From the NCBI GenBank assembly GCA_039707465.1, contig CM077644.1, positions 218,431,462 through 218,495,461 of the forward strand: a stretch of 64,000 bases of DNA, read 5' to 3'. This DNA is from Rhabdophis nuchalis. Its lineage: Eukaryota; Chordata; Lepidosauria; Squamata; Natricidae. Below the pieces are notes generated by a model. It had not been told where the DNA came from and did no database searches. It worked only from the letters and a program-made list of their open reading frames with translations. Positions 42,391 to 53,886 of the stretch are shown piece by piece (position 1 is the stretch's first letter; each line of letters starts with the position of its first letter). The position numbers and the translations under genes are program-made.

Positions 42391-43270
42391 CATTCTCATA
42401 TGTTGTTTTTTCTGGCTATCGAGGGCGAGTCATTAGCCCCCGCGGAAAGGGCTTGCAAGTTGGGTGTCCTCCTGGACTCTCGGCTGTCCATGGATGACCA
42501 TCTGATGGGCATGGCCAAGGGGGCTTTCTATCAGGTTCACCTGATACACCAGTTGCGCTCCTTTCTAGATCGGGACGCCCTACGCACAGTCACTCAAGCC
42601 CTCGTTACCTCCCGCCTGGACTACTGTAATGCTCTCTACATGGGGCTCCCCTTGAGATGCACCCGGAGATTCCAGTTAGTGCAGAATGCGGCCGCGCGGG
42701 GGATTTTGGGAGTTGCACGGTACTCCCGTATAACACCTCTCCTGCGCGAGCTGCACTGGCTGCCTGTGGTCTTCCGGATGCGCTTCAAGGTGCTAGTTAC
42801 CATCTTTAAAGCGGTCCATGGCACGGGTCCTGGCTATCTGCGAGACCACATCCTACCACATACCTCCCTTCGACCTGTCCGCTCCCACAGAGAGGGCCTC
42901 CTCAGGGTGCCGCTGCCGGTCAATGCCGGCTGGCTACCACCAGGGGACGGGCCTTCTCTGTGGCGGGTCCGGCCCTCTGGAACGACCTTCCCCCCGACAT
43001 CCAAACCATCACGGACCTGCGCCTCTTCCACCGGACACTTAAAACTTATTTCTTCCACCTGGCTGGCCTGACATAGACAGATAAATGAGTAATTTTAATT
43101 GGATTTTAATAATTTTAAATTATTTTAGCACAGAGTCATTATTTAATTCCATTTTATACTTTTGTACTTGTTGTGGGTTTTATCTTTTCTGTGCACCGCC
43201 CTGAGTCCCATCTGGGAGAATAGGGTGGTATATAAATTCAAAATAAACTAAACTAAACTAAACTTTTAGT
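42391..43270 (+). pseudogene. L2-like LINE 3' part
   Basis: Opens mid-domain (GEGESLAPAERACKLGVLLD-like codons at about 42421), then SRLDYCNALYMGLP and RELHWLPVVFRMRF, matching residues 475-640 of the copy at 8899. A frame shift at about 42935 breaks the last 45 codons. The end TGCACCGCCCTGAGTCCC and an ACTAA tail close it. Confidence 0.88.
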
Positions 43271-43404
43271 TTTATAAAGTGTGCTGTACTACCATCATCA
43301 TCATCGCCAACAACAACAGTTACGTTTGGCTCAAGAAAGATGGCTTGAGAGAATAGTAGTTGTTTGTATTTCTGTGCTATATCTACTTATTTGTTGGAGA
43401 TAAT

Positions 43405-43785
43405 GAGCTGTGGTGGTGCAGTGGTTAGAGTGCAGTACTGCAAGCTACCTCTGTTGACTGCCGGCTGCTTGCAATATTGCAGCTCAAATCTCACCAGGCT
43501 CAAGGTCAACTCCGCCTTCCATCCTTCTGAAGTCAGTAAAATGAGGACCCAGATTATTGGGGAAAATATGTTGACTTTGTAAACCACCTAGAGCAGGGGT
43601 CTCCAACCTTTGCAACTTTAAGTCTGAAGGACTACAGCTCCCAGAATTCTCCAGCCAGCAAAGCTGGGAGCTGAAATCCTTCAGACTTAAAGTTGCAAAG
43701 GTTGGAGACCCCTGACCTAGAGAGAGCTGTAAAACAGTGTAAGTCTAAGTGCTGTTGCTATTTCTATAATACAAGGATTGTTTTT
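43405..43785 (+). mobile_element. tRNA-derived SINE (GTGGTTAGAGTGCAGTACTG class), split by a MITE
   Basis: A box GGTGGTGCAGTGGTTAGAG, B-box region AGCTCAAATCTCACC, body GTAAAATGAGGACCCAGATT, then interruption at 43593 and resumption AGAGAGCTGTAAAACAGTG ..AAGTCTAAGTGCTGTTGCT. An uninterrupted copy at 55163-55410 confirms the join. Confidence 0.85.
43594..43714. mobile_element. Hairpin hAT MITE inserted in a SINE
   Basis: CAGGGGTCTCCAACCTTTGC at the left and GCAAAGGTTGGAGACCCCTG at the right are perfect inverted ends. The stem is almost continuous. Exact ACCTAGAG duplications (43586-43593 and 43715-43722). Sister of 12230-12364. Confidence 0.93.
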
Positions 43786-45330
43786 ATGCTTAATTGCAGA
43801 GCCGAAGATGGTACCCTACCAAAAACTGAACAAATGGCTTTTAAAAAGCAGTCCCTGCCTTGTTGTTATTTATTGTTACCATTAAAACATGAAAATCACT
43901 TGACTCCCAAAGACTCTGGATTGTTTGCAAGTAAAAACATAGGGGCAGGGAATGAAATAATGTAAAAGCAAAAACCAGAAAAGATGGCAAAAACTGGGCA
44001 ACAAATAAGAAATTTGAAATTGGGCATATGGCAGAATGTTAAAAAGTATGGAAGAGGGCAGAGGACCAAGAGCGACAGCTATCAATCCTAGCGTAGTAGA
44101 CTTAAAAAGTAAGCAGCACCATGCTTTGGGCACACTACTACAAACTGCAACATATCTCAGTGTGCATTTCTTTGTAACACAAGGAAAGCAAGCTTCTGAC
44201 AATTCAGGAAAAATATAAGCTGCTGCAATTTCATGCATGATGAATGCATACATGATTCCTTGTATTCATTATGTTATGCATGCATGTATATATTATACCT
44301 TACATATTATATATGATGTATATATAATGCAAATTCTGGAAAACCAGTGCTAGCTGACATTCTATAAAATGAATATACTAGATGCCTAATCCTGAGATGG
44401 GTTGTAGCTCTTTGTCTATTGAGATTAGGACCACTTACTTAGGCTAGTGATACTTCTACAGCATTCTTATTCACCTTTTAAGCTGCAATCAACCTATCAG
44501 AAATGTAAGGAAAGAAGATTGAATCTATGAATGTAAAACATGTTTCACTTATGTATTAAGAATACTTCCCAAAGAATTTAACTGTTTTTCTTCCCTGTTG
44601 GTTATCTTGTATTCAAACTCATCTGTGAAACCCATAACTTCAGGCATTTCTGTTCTAATATGAAGTTTGACCGTCTTCTTCATTGTCCTATTCTGGTATA
44701 TAAAATGTGGCTACTCTGTTTTTACGAAGCTGAGCAACCCATTAAAAAGCCTGAGGAAGGTGGTTCAAATGAGTCAATGGTGTCCTGCTCATATTGAGGT
44801 TCAAACTTCAACAGTAGCATTTTACAATACCTGAGTACTGTCCATTGAATCCGTATACCGTTCCAAATCCAGTTTCTGCAGATTGTTCTATTTTCACTTA
44901 AGTACTTGGAGAAAAAGTCTGCCCCTGCAAGAAAATGGAATGCCACGCCTGACTGATAGAACTTTAAGAAAGGAGGAGGGCTTCACAGAGGACCTCTGAT
45001 CCAGCTTGTGAATGGATATCTTCAGTTGGAATCTCCCTATCTCTCTTGTAAAGATCTACAGTTCTTTTTCTCATGTTATTTTAGAAGAATTCCTTTGGGT
45101 TAATTAGATATAATATAAACTGTACTTCATCCAGTGAACTATTATGTTACTTCTAGATTATACTTCTATAAAATTTGTTACATATTATAACATCCCTGTT
45201 TATCAGAAATGTTACTATCTGTGAAAATCTTTTTGTATTTCAGGGAAAATGCTTAGCACTAGCTTTTGAATGCTATTTTTTCATTTTATATATAAAATGA
45301 AAACACACACACACACACATACACACACAT
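43786..45330. other. No gene or repeat recognised
   Basis: AT-rich sequence. A short CA microsatellite lies at 45303-45330. Confidence 0.45.
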
Positions 45331-45655
45331 ATAAAGGGCTCATTGTCTAAGACAATGAACTTGTGGATTGAAAGGTAGGCAGTTCAGCAGTTCGAATCCC
45401 TAGCGCCATGTAACTGAGTGAGCTCCTGTTACTTGTCCTAGCTTCTGCCAACCTAGCAGTTCGAAAGCATGTAAAAATGCAAGTAGGAAAATAGGAACCC
45501 CCTTTGGTGGGAAAGTAACAGTGTTCCATGTGCCTTTGGCATTTAGCCATGCTGACCACATGACCACGGAGATGTCTTTGGACAGCGCTGGCTCTTTGAC
45601 TTTGAGTTGGGAATGACTACCACATATGTGTGAGGGGAACCTTTACCTTTATACA
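45331..45655 (+). mobile_element. Sauria-type SINE
   Basis: Head with B box CAGTTCGAATCCCTAGC, body CTTCTGCCAACCTAGCAG and TGACCACATGACCACGGAG, tail GAGGGGAACCTTTACCTTTA resembling Bov-B. The A-box region is degraded. Confidence 0.85.
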
Positions 45656-46468
45656 TATATAGATGTGTGTATGTTATTATATATATTCCATTTTAGAAAG
45701 AAGATAACACAAACCAGTTGAAAATGAGAAAGAAAAAAAATGAAATCAGTGAAAAAAGCAAAAAGTGACAGAAAAGAAAAGAAAGTTTAAGAAAAATGGA
45801 AAGGAAGGAAAAAAATATATAAAGTGGCTTCTGATAGTCTTCACTGTAATTATAAAAATGCCATCCCCCCCCCCCACACACACACACATTGGCCTTAAAC
45901 ACCTTAAACTTTGGAATCCAGTGGACTGAATCCAGATGCACAAAGTGGAATATTGAAATCATATTTTTCATATATTTCAATAGATCATATATAAATACTC
46001 TCAACCTAGACTCAAACAAATGATTTTCTTTTCTTCTAAAATAATAATACAGGTGACCTTCATTATTTGCCATTCCATTCTCGCTCTCTTGCATATCTAC
46101 AGTTAGCAAATACAGATCAGATAGCATTATCCCCAACAAAGAATTTCACATATCTGTCCTGTTTTGACATAGTCCTGTTTTGAGGAGGATTTTAGAGGGA
46201 TTTTATATGCATGTATATTTTATTCCTTACATAAGATTGTCAAAATCTTGTTATCCATATTTTAATTCACTGTTACACTGAAATCAAAGGCAAGCAAAAA
46301 ATGATAGTTGCCTGCAGTGTTAGGTTTAAATATATAAAAACAGGCTTTCTTAGATTGTTTGTATGAAATTAATAACTTTAAGTTCAACTCATTTGCCTAA
46401 CATAATAAATTACATAATGATCTTCCTCTTTTGGATTTTAGATTTTCACTGCATTTACCTTTCTTATC
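45656..46468. other. No gene recognised
   Basis: AT-rich sequence; a C10 and CA run at 45866-45888. The 148-codon minus frame at 45693-46139 is a low-complexity F/L/S-rich artefact. Confidence 0.45.
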
Positions 46469-46484
46469 AAAACTGTTCATGAAC

Positions 46485-47345
46485 GACTTCCGGTTCCGGC
46501 TCCAGCGGCGACGGGCGAGCCTAGGGCTCGCTCGCCGCTTTGTTTCTTTTCCTGCCCCCCCCCCACGGGGGCGAGACGCCCCGTTTTTGGGGGTCTCCCA
46601 TAAAGCCGGCTTGCCTGGGTCGTCCTCCCCCAGCGGCAGCTGGGAAGCGACCCTTGTCTTCGGCTTAGGTGGAGGAGGACATGCTGCGGGGGGTTTTCCC
46701 TTCGCCAATGGCGGGTGGCATCGTTCTGAAAATATGAAGAGAGCTGGCCGTCTGAGTCGGAAGGCTTCCCAGGGCTTCGGCTGCGAGGGTGAAAGTGAGT
46801 GGTTTTAAACATTTTTTTTTCTGCTGTCAGCCTGGGCTGAAAAAACTTGGAGGGGGGTGTCTGCTTGTTAAACCCCCCCTCGGACTAAAGCGGCACTTAA
46901 GAATGGCTCCTCGCTGCGAGGAAGCGGATATCTTTAATCTCGACTGTTTGAAACAAGGGAAAGTGATCTGCGGTTTGTCTTTGAAAGAAAGTATCTTGGT
47001 CTGCTGATTTGAAACATTTTTTTTACCACTCTCTCCTTCTGGCTCTGAGTCTGGGCGGTGGAAAATGGCTTCTCTTTGTTCCTGAATGACTCTTTTACTT
47101 ATGGAAAATTTCCAGCGTCTCTTTGTGACTTGGACTCCCTCTGGTTACTAAAGAAGAAATTTTTTGGGGGGATTTGTGATTTCTTTTCTGGAGTGCCTTC
47201 GTTATTATACTTATTGATTTGGAAAATTGCTTCTCTCTTGGTTCCTGAACTTTACAACTCTGAACTGAACTTTTGGCTCCTGATTTGCCTCAACAGCCCC
47301 ACCCAAAAAACGCCATTTTAGTGGCACTGATTTTAACAGCTAATC
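46485..47345 (+). promoter_or_regulatory. Putative L1 5' UTR/internal promoter region
   Basis: The first 330 bp are CpG-rich (GGCTCCAGCGGCGACGGGCG, CTCGCTCGCCGC), then the sequence becomes AT-richer. L1 5' UTRs carry an internal polymerase II promoter; that role is inferred from position only. Contains C12 at about 46553-46564. Confidence 0.6.
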
Positions 47346-48195
47346 ATGGCACAAGAATCAGCACTGGCAAGCTTAGAACTAAGGATGGCCTCTCTTGAAT
47401 CTGTTATACAAACTTTGGTACAAGAAATCAAGGCCCAGAGGGCAGAAAATATCAACTTTAAAAAGGAATTATTGGACACACGGAAACAAGTGCTGGAGAA
47501 CACACAGAAGAATGAAGAACTGGAAGGGGGGGCTGGCGGGGGCTAAGGGAGAGATTAAAAATGTTACTAATGAGGTTGTGGAAATAAATGGGCATGTGTC
47601 TAGGATTGATATGGAAAGGATGACATATTTTTTGAGATTTCAGAATGTTTCTGAGGAAACTGGTGAATGTCTCCCTGAACTCATGAGCACAATTATAGCA
47701 GACTATTTACATAAATCTAAGGATGAGATCAGGGGGGACATTGACCTAGCCTACAGAATAAACTCTGCATATGCCAGGATAAATGAAGTACCCAGAGAGA
47801 TACATGTTAAATTTGTTAGAAGGTCAACCAGAGAGGAAATCTTGAAAGTGCAAAGAGGAGGTCCGTTAATTTACCAACAAAAGGAGGTTGCCATCCTGAA
47901 GCAGATCCCAAGAAAGATTAGAGAAGCAAGAAGGAAATTTTCCTTCTTGTCCAAAAAATTGTTTGACCACGGGATCTGGTTCAGGTGGGTGACGCCCGAA
48001 GGGATGCTGGTGTTCTGGGAAGGAGGAAGAGTGAGGATTAAAACAGTTGCTGAGGCGGAAGCCTTTCTTAAAAAACATTCCTCTGTCCTGGGGGAAGATC
48101 CAGGGAGGGCAGGGGGGGCCACGGCCCCGCCCGCTGGGGGCCTGGAAGGAGAGATAGAAGATACAATTGCCAAGAGACTTAGATCTAAAAAATAA
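47346..48195 (+). CDS. L1 ORF1-like RNA-binding protein, one frameshift
   Basis: L1 ORF1 proteins are trimeric nucleic-acid chaperones that coat L1 RNA. The chosen start, ATGGCACAAGAATCAGC at 47346, opens a heptad-rich segment (LELRMASLESVIQTLVQEIK), the expected coiled coil. The frame then breaks at a G7 run (47526-47532) and continues one base out of phase to TAA at 48193-48195. The second part holds an RRM-like domain (MTYFLRFQNVSEE, then REIHVKFVRRSTREEILK) and a C-terminal domain (EVAILKQIPRKIREARRKF, GIWFRWVTPEGMLVFW). Total about 283 codons, slightly shorter than mammalian ORF1p. The single break at a homopolymer may be a sequencing error. No ORF2 follows. Confidence 0.82.
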
Positions 48196-48478
48196 CTTTG
48201 CCTTGATTTTTTGAATAATATTGTATAATGTAACATGTGCATCTGGATTTTTGTAAATGACTGACAGCATAGAACTGAGAACTTAGAAATATGTACTTGC
48301 TTTCACTTTGTAGTGTATGGAAAATGTTTTTTATTAATGATCTATTTTGATGTCCCAGTAGGGCCGACGACTTTGACGTGAATGCTCTCAAAATTTCTTT
48401 GTATCCCTTACCCTATCCTATTGAAAAACTGTAAAACCAATAAAACTTTTTCAATATAAAAAAAAACTGTTCATGAAC

Positions 48479-48991
48479 AAAAGAGATTAGTTCCTGGACT
48501 TCCCAGTGTGACTTATCAAGTTCATAGTGAAGACCTATTTTTATACATTAATTATTATGGTTACGCATGAGTGTAATTCCTTTAGAGTTGGATATTGGGT
48601 AGAGTCAGAAATATGGATGGCCAGAAGAAAAGCAGGAAAACAAATGAAATTTGTCACCTGATTTTGTAAATAGTACAGGAATTATTTCAAAATAGCTCAT
48701 TTGTTTCGCAACAATGAAAAGAGTTAGGTCAGAAGTATTAATGTCCCTCAAATTAGGTTGTTTCTGTTTTATGACTAATCAAGTGAATGCCCATTAAAAT
48801 CTATTTGGGGTTGGAGTTTCACTTGAATGTGCTCTACATTTTTACAGTGGTGTGTTTTTTTTTAATCAAAAGCGATGTAACAAAGGCACAATCTAGTGCA
48901 GTGTGATTCTTGCAGTGTGATTCTTACAAAGGCACAATCTAGTGCAGTGTGATAACAAGACTGGGTTAGAAAATGTGTTTGGCATTTAGAA
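48479..48991. other. No gene; small tandem at 48886-48950
   Basis: ACAAAGGCACAATCTAGTGC and GCAGTGTGATTCTT occur twice within 65 bp. Otherwise nothing is recognisable. Confidence 0.5.
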
Positions 48992-49271
48992 TAGAGGTGG
49001 TATTCAGCAGGTTCTGACCAGTTCTGGAGAACCAGTAGTAGAAATTTTGAGTAGTTCGGAGAACCGGTAAATACCACCTCTGACTGCCCCTGATCTTGCC
49101 CCATCTATTCTCTCCCTCTGGCATCCCAGCTGATCTGGAGGGAATGAAGATTTTGCAGTATCCTTGCCCTGGAGTGGGGAGGGAATGGAGATTTTGCAGT
49201 ATCCTTCCTCTGCCATGCCCACCAAGCCATGCCCGTAGAACTGGTAGGAAAAAAAATTGAATCCCACCATG
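48992..49271. mobile_element. hAT MITE (GGTATTCAGCAGGTTCTG class)
   Basis: Left AGAGGTGGTATTCAGC, right TGAATCCCACCAT, flanks GCATTTAGA and GGATTTAGA. The inner part has GGAGAACCAGTAGTAGAAAT and two ATTTTGCAGTATCCTT units. A second copy is at 58088-58320. Confidence 0.7.
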
Positions 49272-50530
49272 GATTTAGAAGTTCCCGGGATTAAAACTAG
49301 AATCTCCAATCAGAGGTGGGGAGGGGGCTTTTTGAAAGCCTGGAGAGATGCTGATAGTTAATGCAGACCACACATGGGCAAGCTATTGTATATAGGATTC
49401 CCAACTCTGCAAATGTTTCCTTCTGCCCTTGATTTGCCACAGGGAGAAACAATCCTATGCCAAAATGAGCTGTGTTGCAGTCAGTGGTACATCACTCCCA
49501 CCACCTCCACATGAGACTGACAATCTCTGCTAAGAAATATCCTTCCTAACCTGGAGCTTCTAAATGTCTTAAACTTCCATTCCTATTATTTCCAGATGAT
49601 ATGAACAAAGTATTGGGGGAAATGTTGAATTGAATGAATTAGCCGTCAACTGAATTGGTTCTGGTCCTATGTTTCTAAACAAAAATGGTATTCCATGTTC
49701 AGAAGCAAATAATAAATATATCAAAATGTGATTTTTTTTTAAAAAAAATAGAAACTTCTTTCTATTCCAGTTGCAATTCTATAATCCATTGGCCCATGAA
49801 TGAGTCTTACTGAACTCAGTGATACTTTATATTTACTTACAAGATTATGAGTACATTACCATGGACTTCGAAAGGGGGGGGGGTTGCCCATACCATGGTA
49901 ATAAGTCATTCTGTCCTCTAACGTAATATTTATCTTGCAAGATTTTAACCCTAAAGCATGAAGTAGTTTCTTTTGCACTGATAGGTCTGCAAAAGTAATG
50001 ATGTGGTGTGACTATAAATAAATCACACTGACATGAAGTCATTTAGGGTGTTTTCCTCAAGCGAGCAACAACTAACTGCTTATGCAACTGGAAGATTCCA
50101 CAAACTATGATGTGTTTCTTAGAACTGAGAGAGAGAGAGAGAGAGAGAAATGTATCTGCTTGAAAGCATCCAGGATCTTTATCTGAATCACCAACAGTCA
50201 GTGTTTAAGAAGCCTTAAGACCACAACAGCTATGATGCACTGCAACTGTGAGTGAATCATTCAAGTGTAATACCACCCAAGGCTTTTAACTGAATGGAAG
50301 TAGTGAGGAGCTGAGTTTCAATGGATGGATGGCTTTTGTACAGAAGGTCACAACTTGTATGGGGAAACAAATCTGAGAGGAGAGCTCCCACTTTAAATGA
50401 AGTGCTTATGTTTGGAATGGGAGATTATTCATAGAGCATCTCTTAAGCGGTTACATGATTACAGCAAGGAAGTATGAATTCGGAACATTCTAATTCAAGG
50501 TTCAACCTCCTTGTCTTTTAACCAGGGTAC
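49272..50530. other. No gene recognised; (GA)n at 50128-50147
   Basis: AT-rich sequence with a G9 run at 49876-49884 and a GA array. No coding signal. Confidence 0.45.
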
Positions 50531-50538
50531 AACCTGTG

Positions 50539-50757
50539 CAGTGGTGGGTTCCTACCAGTGGTGGGTTTCTGCAGGCTCGCACCTACTCGCGAGAGCCGGT
50601 TGGTGAAATTTAGAGAACCGGTGAGAGGGGGTTCCACTGGCATACCTGGAAGTAAATCTGGCCCGCCGCTGCCAGTGACCCAACGGGAAGGAAAGGAAAG
50701 GAAAGGAAGGAAGGAAGGAAGAAAGGAAAGGAAAGGAAAGGAAAGGAAAGGAAGGAA

Positions 50758-50835
<78 letters not shown>

Positions 50836-51239
50836 ATGAATTTATCATCACAATTGAATCCAAAATTTTGGTTGCTAAGCAAGAGCATTGTTAAATGAGT
50901 TTCACCACATTTTAAAAGGTGGCCACTCCCACCCCGTCACATGACTGCCAAGCCACACCCACAAAATAGGCCACACCTACAGAGTAGGTTCTAAAAAAAT
51001 TGAAACCCACCACTGGTTCCTACCAGTTCGAACCAGTTCAACCTACCGATTCGGACCAGGTTGCTGGAACCAGCAGTGACCCAGGACTGCCACACCCCCA
51101 AACCAGTTCTCCGGACAGCGCCATAGGTGTCGCCATCTTGTTTTTTAACAATTTTTATTGTACTGCACATGCATGCACTGTGCGCATCAAGCCCACCCAG
51201 GAGCGAACCAGCAGTAGTGCCTGCTGGAACCCACCCCCG
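50539..51239. mobile_element. Outer hAT MITE carrying a nested hAT
   Basis: Begins CAGTGGTGGGTTCCTACC and ends GGAACCCACCCCCG. Flanks AACCTGTG (50531-50538) and AACCTGGG (51240-51247) match at 7 of 8. Without the inner element it is about 233 bp, similar to 32479-32723. Confidence 0.8.
50556..51015. mobile_element. Inner hAT MITE with (AAAGG)n/(GAAA)n, 460 bp
   Basis: Ends CAGTGGTGGGTTTC and GAAACCCACCACTG. Exact GTTCCTAC duplications (50548-50555, 51016-51023), both lying in the outer element. Nearly identical to 24449-24863 except for the length and composition of its microsatellite (50690-50836). Confidence 0.93.
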
Positions 51240-51247
51240 AACCTGGG

Positions 51248-51941
51248 TGAGGAAAAATGTTCAGTCAGTCTTTCACCTCAGTCCTTTACTTTCTCATTTA
51301 GAACCACTAACTATAATTGGAAGATATTTTTTTTACAAAAACACCTACATGTTGCAAATCATAATCAAAGTTACAGTATGTATTATTTGATTTTTTTTTC
51401 CTTCTGGGAAAGCATGAAGAGACTTTTAGATATTGCAAAACATATTGTGTATTGTGGATTCTCTAAGGCCCGACAATCTAAAGAGCAGGCCGTTCCCTCA
51501 TCTTAGGGGTGGACGCGAGCACGTTGGAGAAAACGATTTGCCACTTTAAAAAGAAACTTTCCATGATTATAGTTTGTGTTAGAGCAGTAAGTTTGGCACA
51601 AGGTCATTTGGCATTTGGATATTGTCCAGAAATTAAACCATTATTTGATTTAGTCTCAAGCTAATGGCTAGGTATAACGCACTTGCCAACTTTCTACAGT
51701 CACAGGCAGAATAACAATTCTTTATTATACTTTCTGTTTGCTTTTCCTTCTTCTGGAATTACAATAGAGAGGCAGAACTAGTAATGTTTTAAGGGGTATT
51801 GTGTGCCCCTAAACAAGAACATTTGAGAAGCTTTACACACCCAGTGAAATTCTGATTCTATGCTGCCTTATATAAGAATTATCATACAATACACAACTCT
51901 TAGTTTAGCTACAGCACATCCCATCCCTCAGCTGGTTTATA
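51248..51941. other. No gene or repeat recognised
   Basis: AT-rich sequence. Confidence 0.45.
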
Positions 51942-52320
51942 TAGGTAGTCCTCAATTTATGACCATAATTGAGCGAAAATTTCAGTGAAACATTTGCTAA
52001 GTGAGTTTGCCCCATTTTACAACTTTTCTTGCCAAAGTTGTTAAGTGAATCACTGCAGTTGGTAAATTAGTAACACAGTTGTTAAGTGAAACTGGTGTCC
52101 CCATTGGCTCTGCTTGGCAGAAGGTCACAAAAAGGGATCACATCTGGACACTGCAACCGTCATAATTATGAGTCAATTGCCAAGCATCTGAATTTTGGTC
52201 ATGTGACCATGGGGATGCTGCAATGGTCGTAAGTGTGAAAAAGGGTTCTGGGTCACTTTTTTCAGTGATGTTGCAACTGAACGGTCACTAAATGAACTGT
52301 TGTAAGTCGAGGATTACCTG
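51942..52320. mobile_element. Mariner-type MITE (AGGTAGTCCTCGACTTAC family), copy 1
   Basis: Left TAGGTAGTCCTCAATTTATG, right GTAAGTCGAGGATTACCTG. TA precedes the left end. Inner phrases TGTTAAGTGAATCACTGCAG and TGGTCATGTGACCATGGGG recur in copies 2 and 3. Confidence 0.8.
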
Positions 52321-52344
52321 CACATACCTGACCTGCCGTGTGTT

Positions 52345-52468
52345 CTGAATTACATCAATTAGTTTGCTTGTATATTTTTAACTTCCTGTGCACCGCCTTG
52401 AGTCCGATTGGGGAGATAGGAGCGGTATAGAAATGCAATAAAATAAAATAAATAAATAATTTTATACT
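52345..52468 (+). mobile_element. L2-like LINE tail
   Basis: TGTGCACCGCCTTGAGTCCG ..GATAGGAGCGGTATAGAAAT with AATAA tail. Confidence 0.8.
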
Positions 52469-52481
52469 ACTAGAAGGAATA

Positions 52482-53099
52482 CAGGTAGTCCTTGACTTAC
52501 AACAGTTCATTTAGTGACTCTTCAACGTTACAACGGCACTGAAAAAATGTCAGCTCCAGCTGCCGTTCAGGGAGGACAACTGGGCCAGCTGCCAAGACTC
52601 GTGCTTACCAGATGGAGATTTCCCTCCTCCACAAGCAGTCCAGTTGAGAACTCTACAAAGCTCTTCATGATTGACTGCCAGGAGGTTTCCACTGAAAGCA
52701 TTCCAGAACGGATAACTGACTGCGATCACCCATGATTGATTGCTGGATGGTTTTCACTCTGGGTCACGAGGTGATGGGTGTGCGCATGCGCAGGGGTAGG
52801 GTTTAGCCTAATTACCAAGTAACTATAAAAGGTGGTGGGGAGCACCGGGTGTCAACGGTTGCAGTGTCCAAGAGTCATGTCATCCCCTCTTGCGACCTTC
52901 TGACGAGCAAAGTCAATGGGAAAGCCAGGTTCACTTAACGATCATGTGGCTAATTTAACAACTGCAGCGATTCACTTAACAAACACAGCAAGAAAAGTTG
53001 TAAAATGGGGCAAAACTCACTTAACACATTTTTAATTTGTCTCTCACTTACCGACATAAATTTTGGGTTCAGTTGTGGTTATAAGTCAAGGACTAGCTG
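52482..53099. mobile_element. Mariner-type MITE, copy 2, with extra insert
   Basis: Left CAGGTAGTCCTTGACTTAC with TA before it, right GGTTATAAGTCAAGGACTAG. At 618 bp it is longer than its sisters; about 52550-52850 holds sequence not seen in them, including CTGGGTCACGAGGTGATGGG. Confidence 0.78.
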
Positions 53100-53569
53100 T
53101 CCTGTAGATCACTCGGAATCTCAGTACTAGAAGGGGCAATTTTGACCCACTGAAGGAATCCGAGCACCAGGTAGTCATCTCTGACAGAGAGACAGATAGC
53201 CTTGACTTGAATGCATCATCCTTCTGAGCATGTGGTTATGATGTAATATAATGATATGAGTTACATGCCTAGTCTGTATACATATTCAGATCTCAGCCTA
53301 AATCCATGCTCTAAAATAGAATTGCTCAATAGAAGCAGAGAAAATTGACAGCAGAAGAAGACTCAGTGATGTTGAAGTCTTACCCTTTGAAGGTTTTGTG
53401 CTTTATTTTTAATTTATGTATTTATTGTTTTTATTTTGTCAATCTTTTTTTCTTTGGTTTTGTTTTCAGAGCTGTACCTTTGGAAGCCTCACAACTTTTA
53501 CTGCTCAGTGTAATCGTAGGACAGAGTGCATGGCAGACATTTGAATCTGGCTTGTTCAGATGCAGATTT
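53100..53569. other. No gene or repeat recognised
   Basis: AT-rich spacer. Confidence 0.4.
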
Positions 53570-53577
53570 CCCCAACC

Positions 53578-53712
53578 CAGGGGTCTGCAAAGTTGGCTCT
53601 TTTAAGACTGGTGGACTTCAACTCCCAGAGTTCCCCAGTCAGCTATGCTGGCTGGGGAACTCTGGGAGTTGAAGTCCACCAGTCTTAAAAGAGCCAACTT
53701 TGCAGACCTCTG
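53578..53712. mobile_element. Hairpin hAT MITE, 135 bp, different stem
   Basis: Left CAGGGGTCTGCAAAGTTGGC, right GCCAACTTTGCAGACCTCTG. Nearly perfect hairpin. Exact CCCCAACC duplications (53570-53577, 53713-53720). The stem sequence differs from 12230 and 43594, although the overall length and the first eight bases agree. Confidence 0.93.
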
Positions 53713-53886
53713 CCCCAACCGATTGCTCTCCAAATGTACTAACTCATGATCTAGAATGGTCGCCCCAATCCATCTTTAGAGAGCGCAAAGCTGATCAAAG
53801 CTAAAGTTAAGCTTTAAAAGAAGAAATGAAAATGAAGGGGAAATAAATGAAAAATGACTGCCCCTACATTAACCGAAGAAGGAGTA

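Larger units (their letters stand above)
46485..48462 (+). mobile_element. ORF1-only L1-type insertion, 1,978 bp
   Basis: Bounded by exact 16-bp duplications AAAACTGTTCATGAAC (46469-46484 and 48463-48478), the size class made by L1 target-primed reverse transcription. Layout: GC-rich 5' UTR (46485-47345, starting GACTTCCGGTTCCGG), one coding frame for an L1 ORF1 protein (47346-48195, one frameshift), a 267-bp 3' UTR with ACCAATAAAACTTTTTC and a short A tail. There is no trace of ORF2. Because both the 5' UTR and the 3' tail are present, this is not an ordinary 5' truncation: either a non-autonomous half-L1 lineage or an internal deletion/splicing product of an L1. Confidence 0.88.

Noticed and set aside
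45693..46139. 148-codon minus-strand frame rich in F and L
   Set aside because: Low-complexity translation of A-rich plus-strand sequence.
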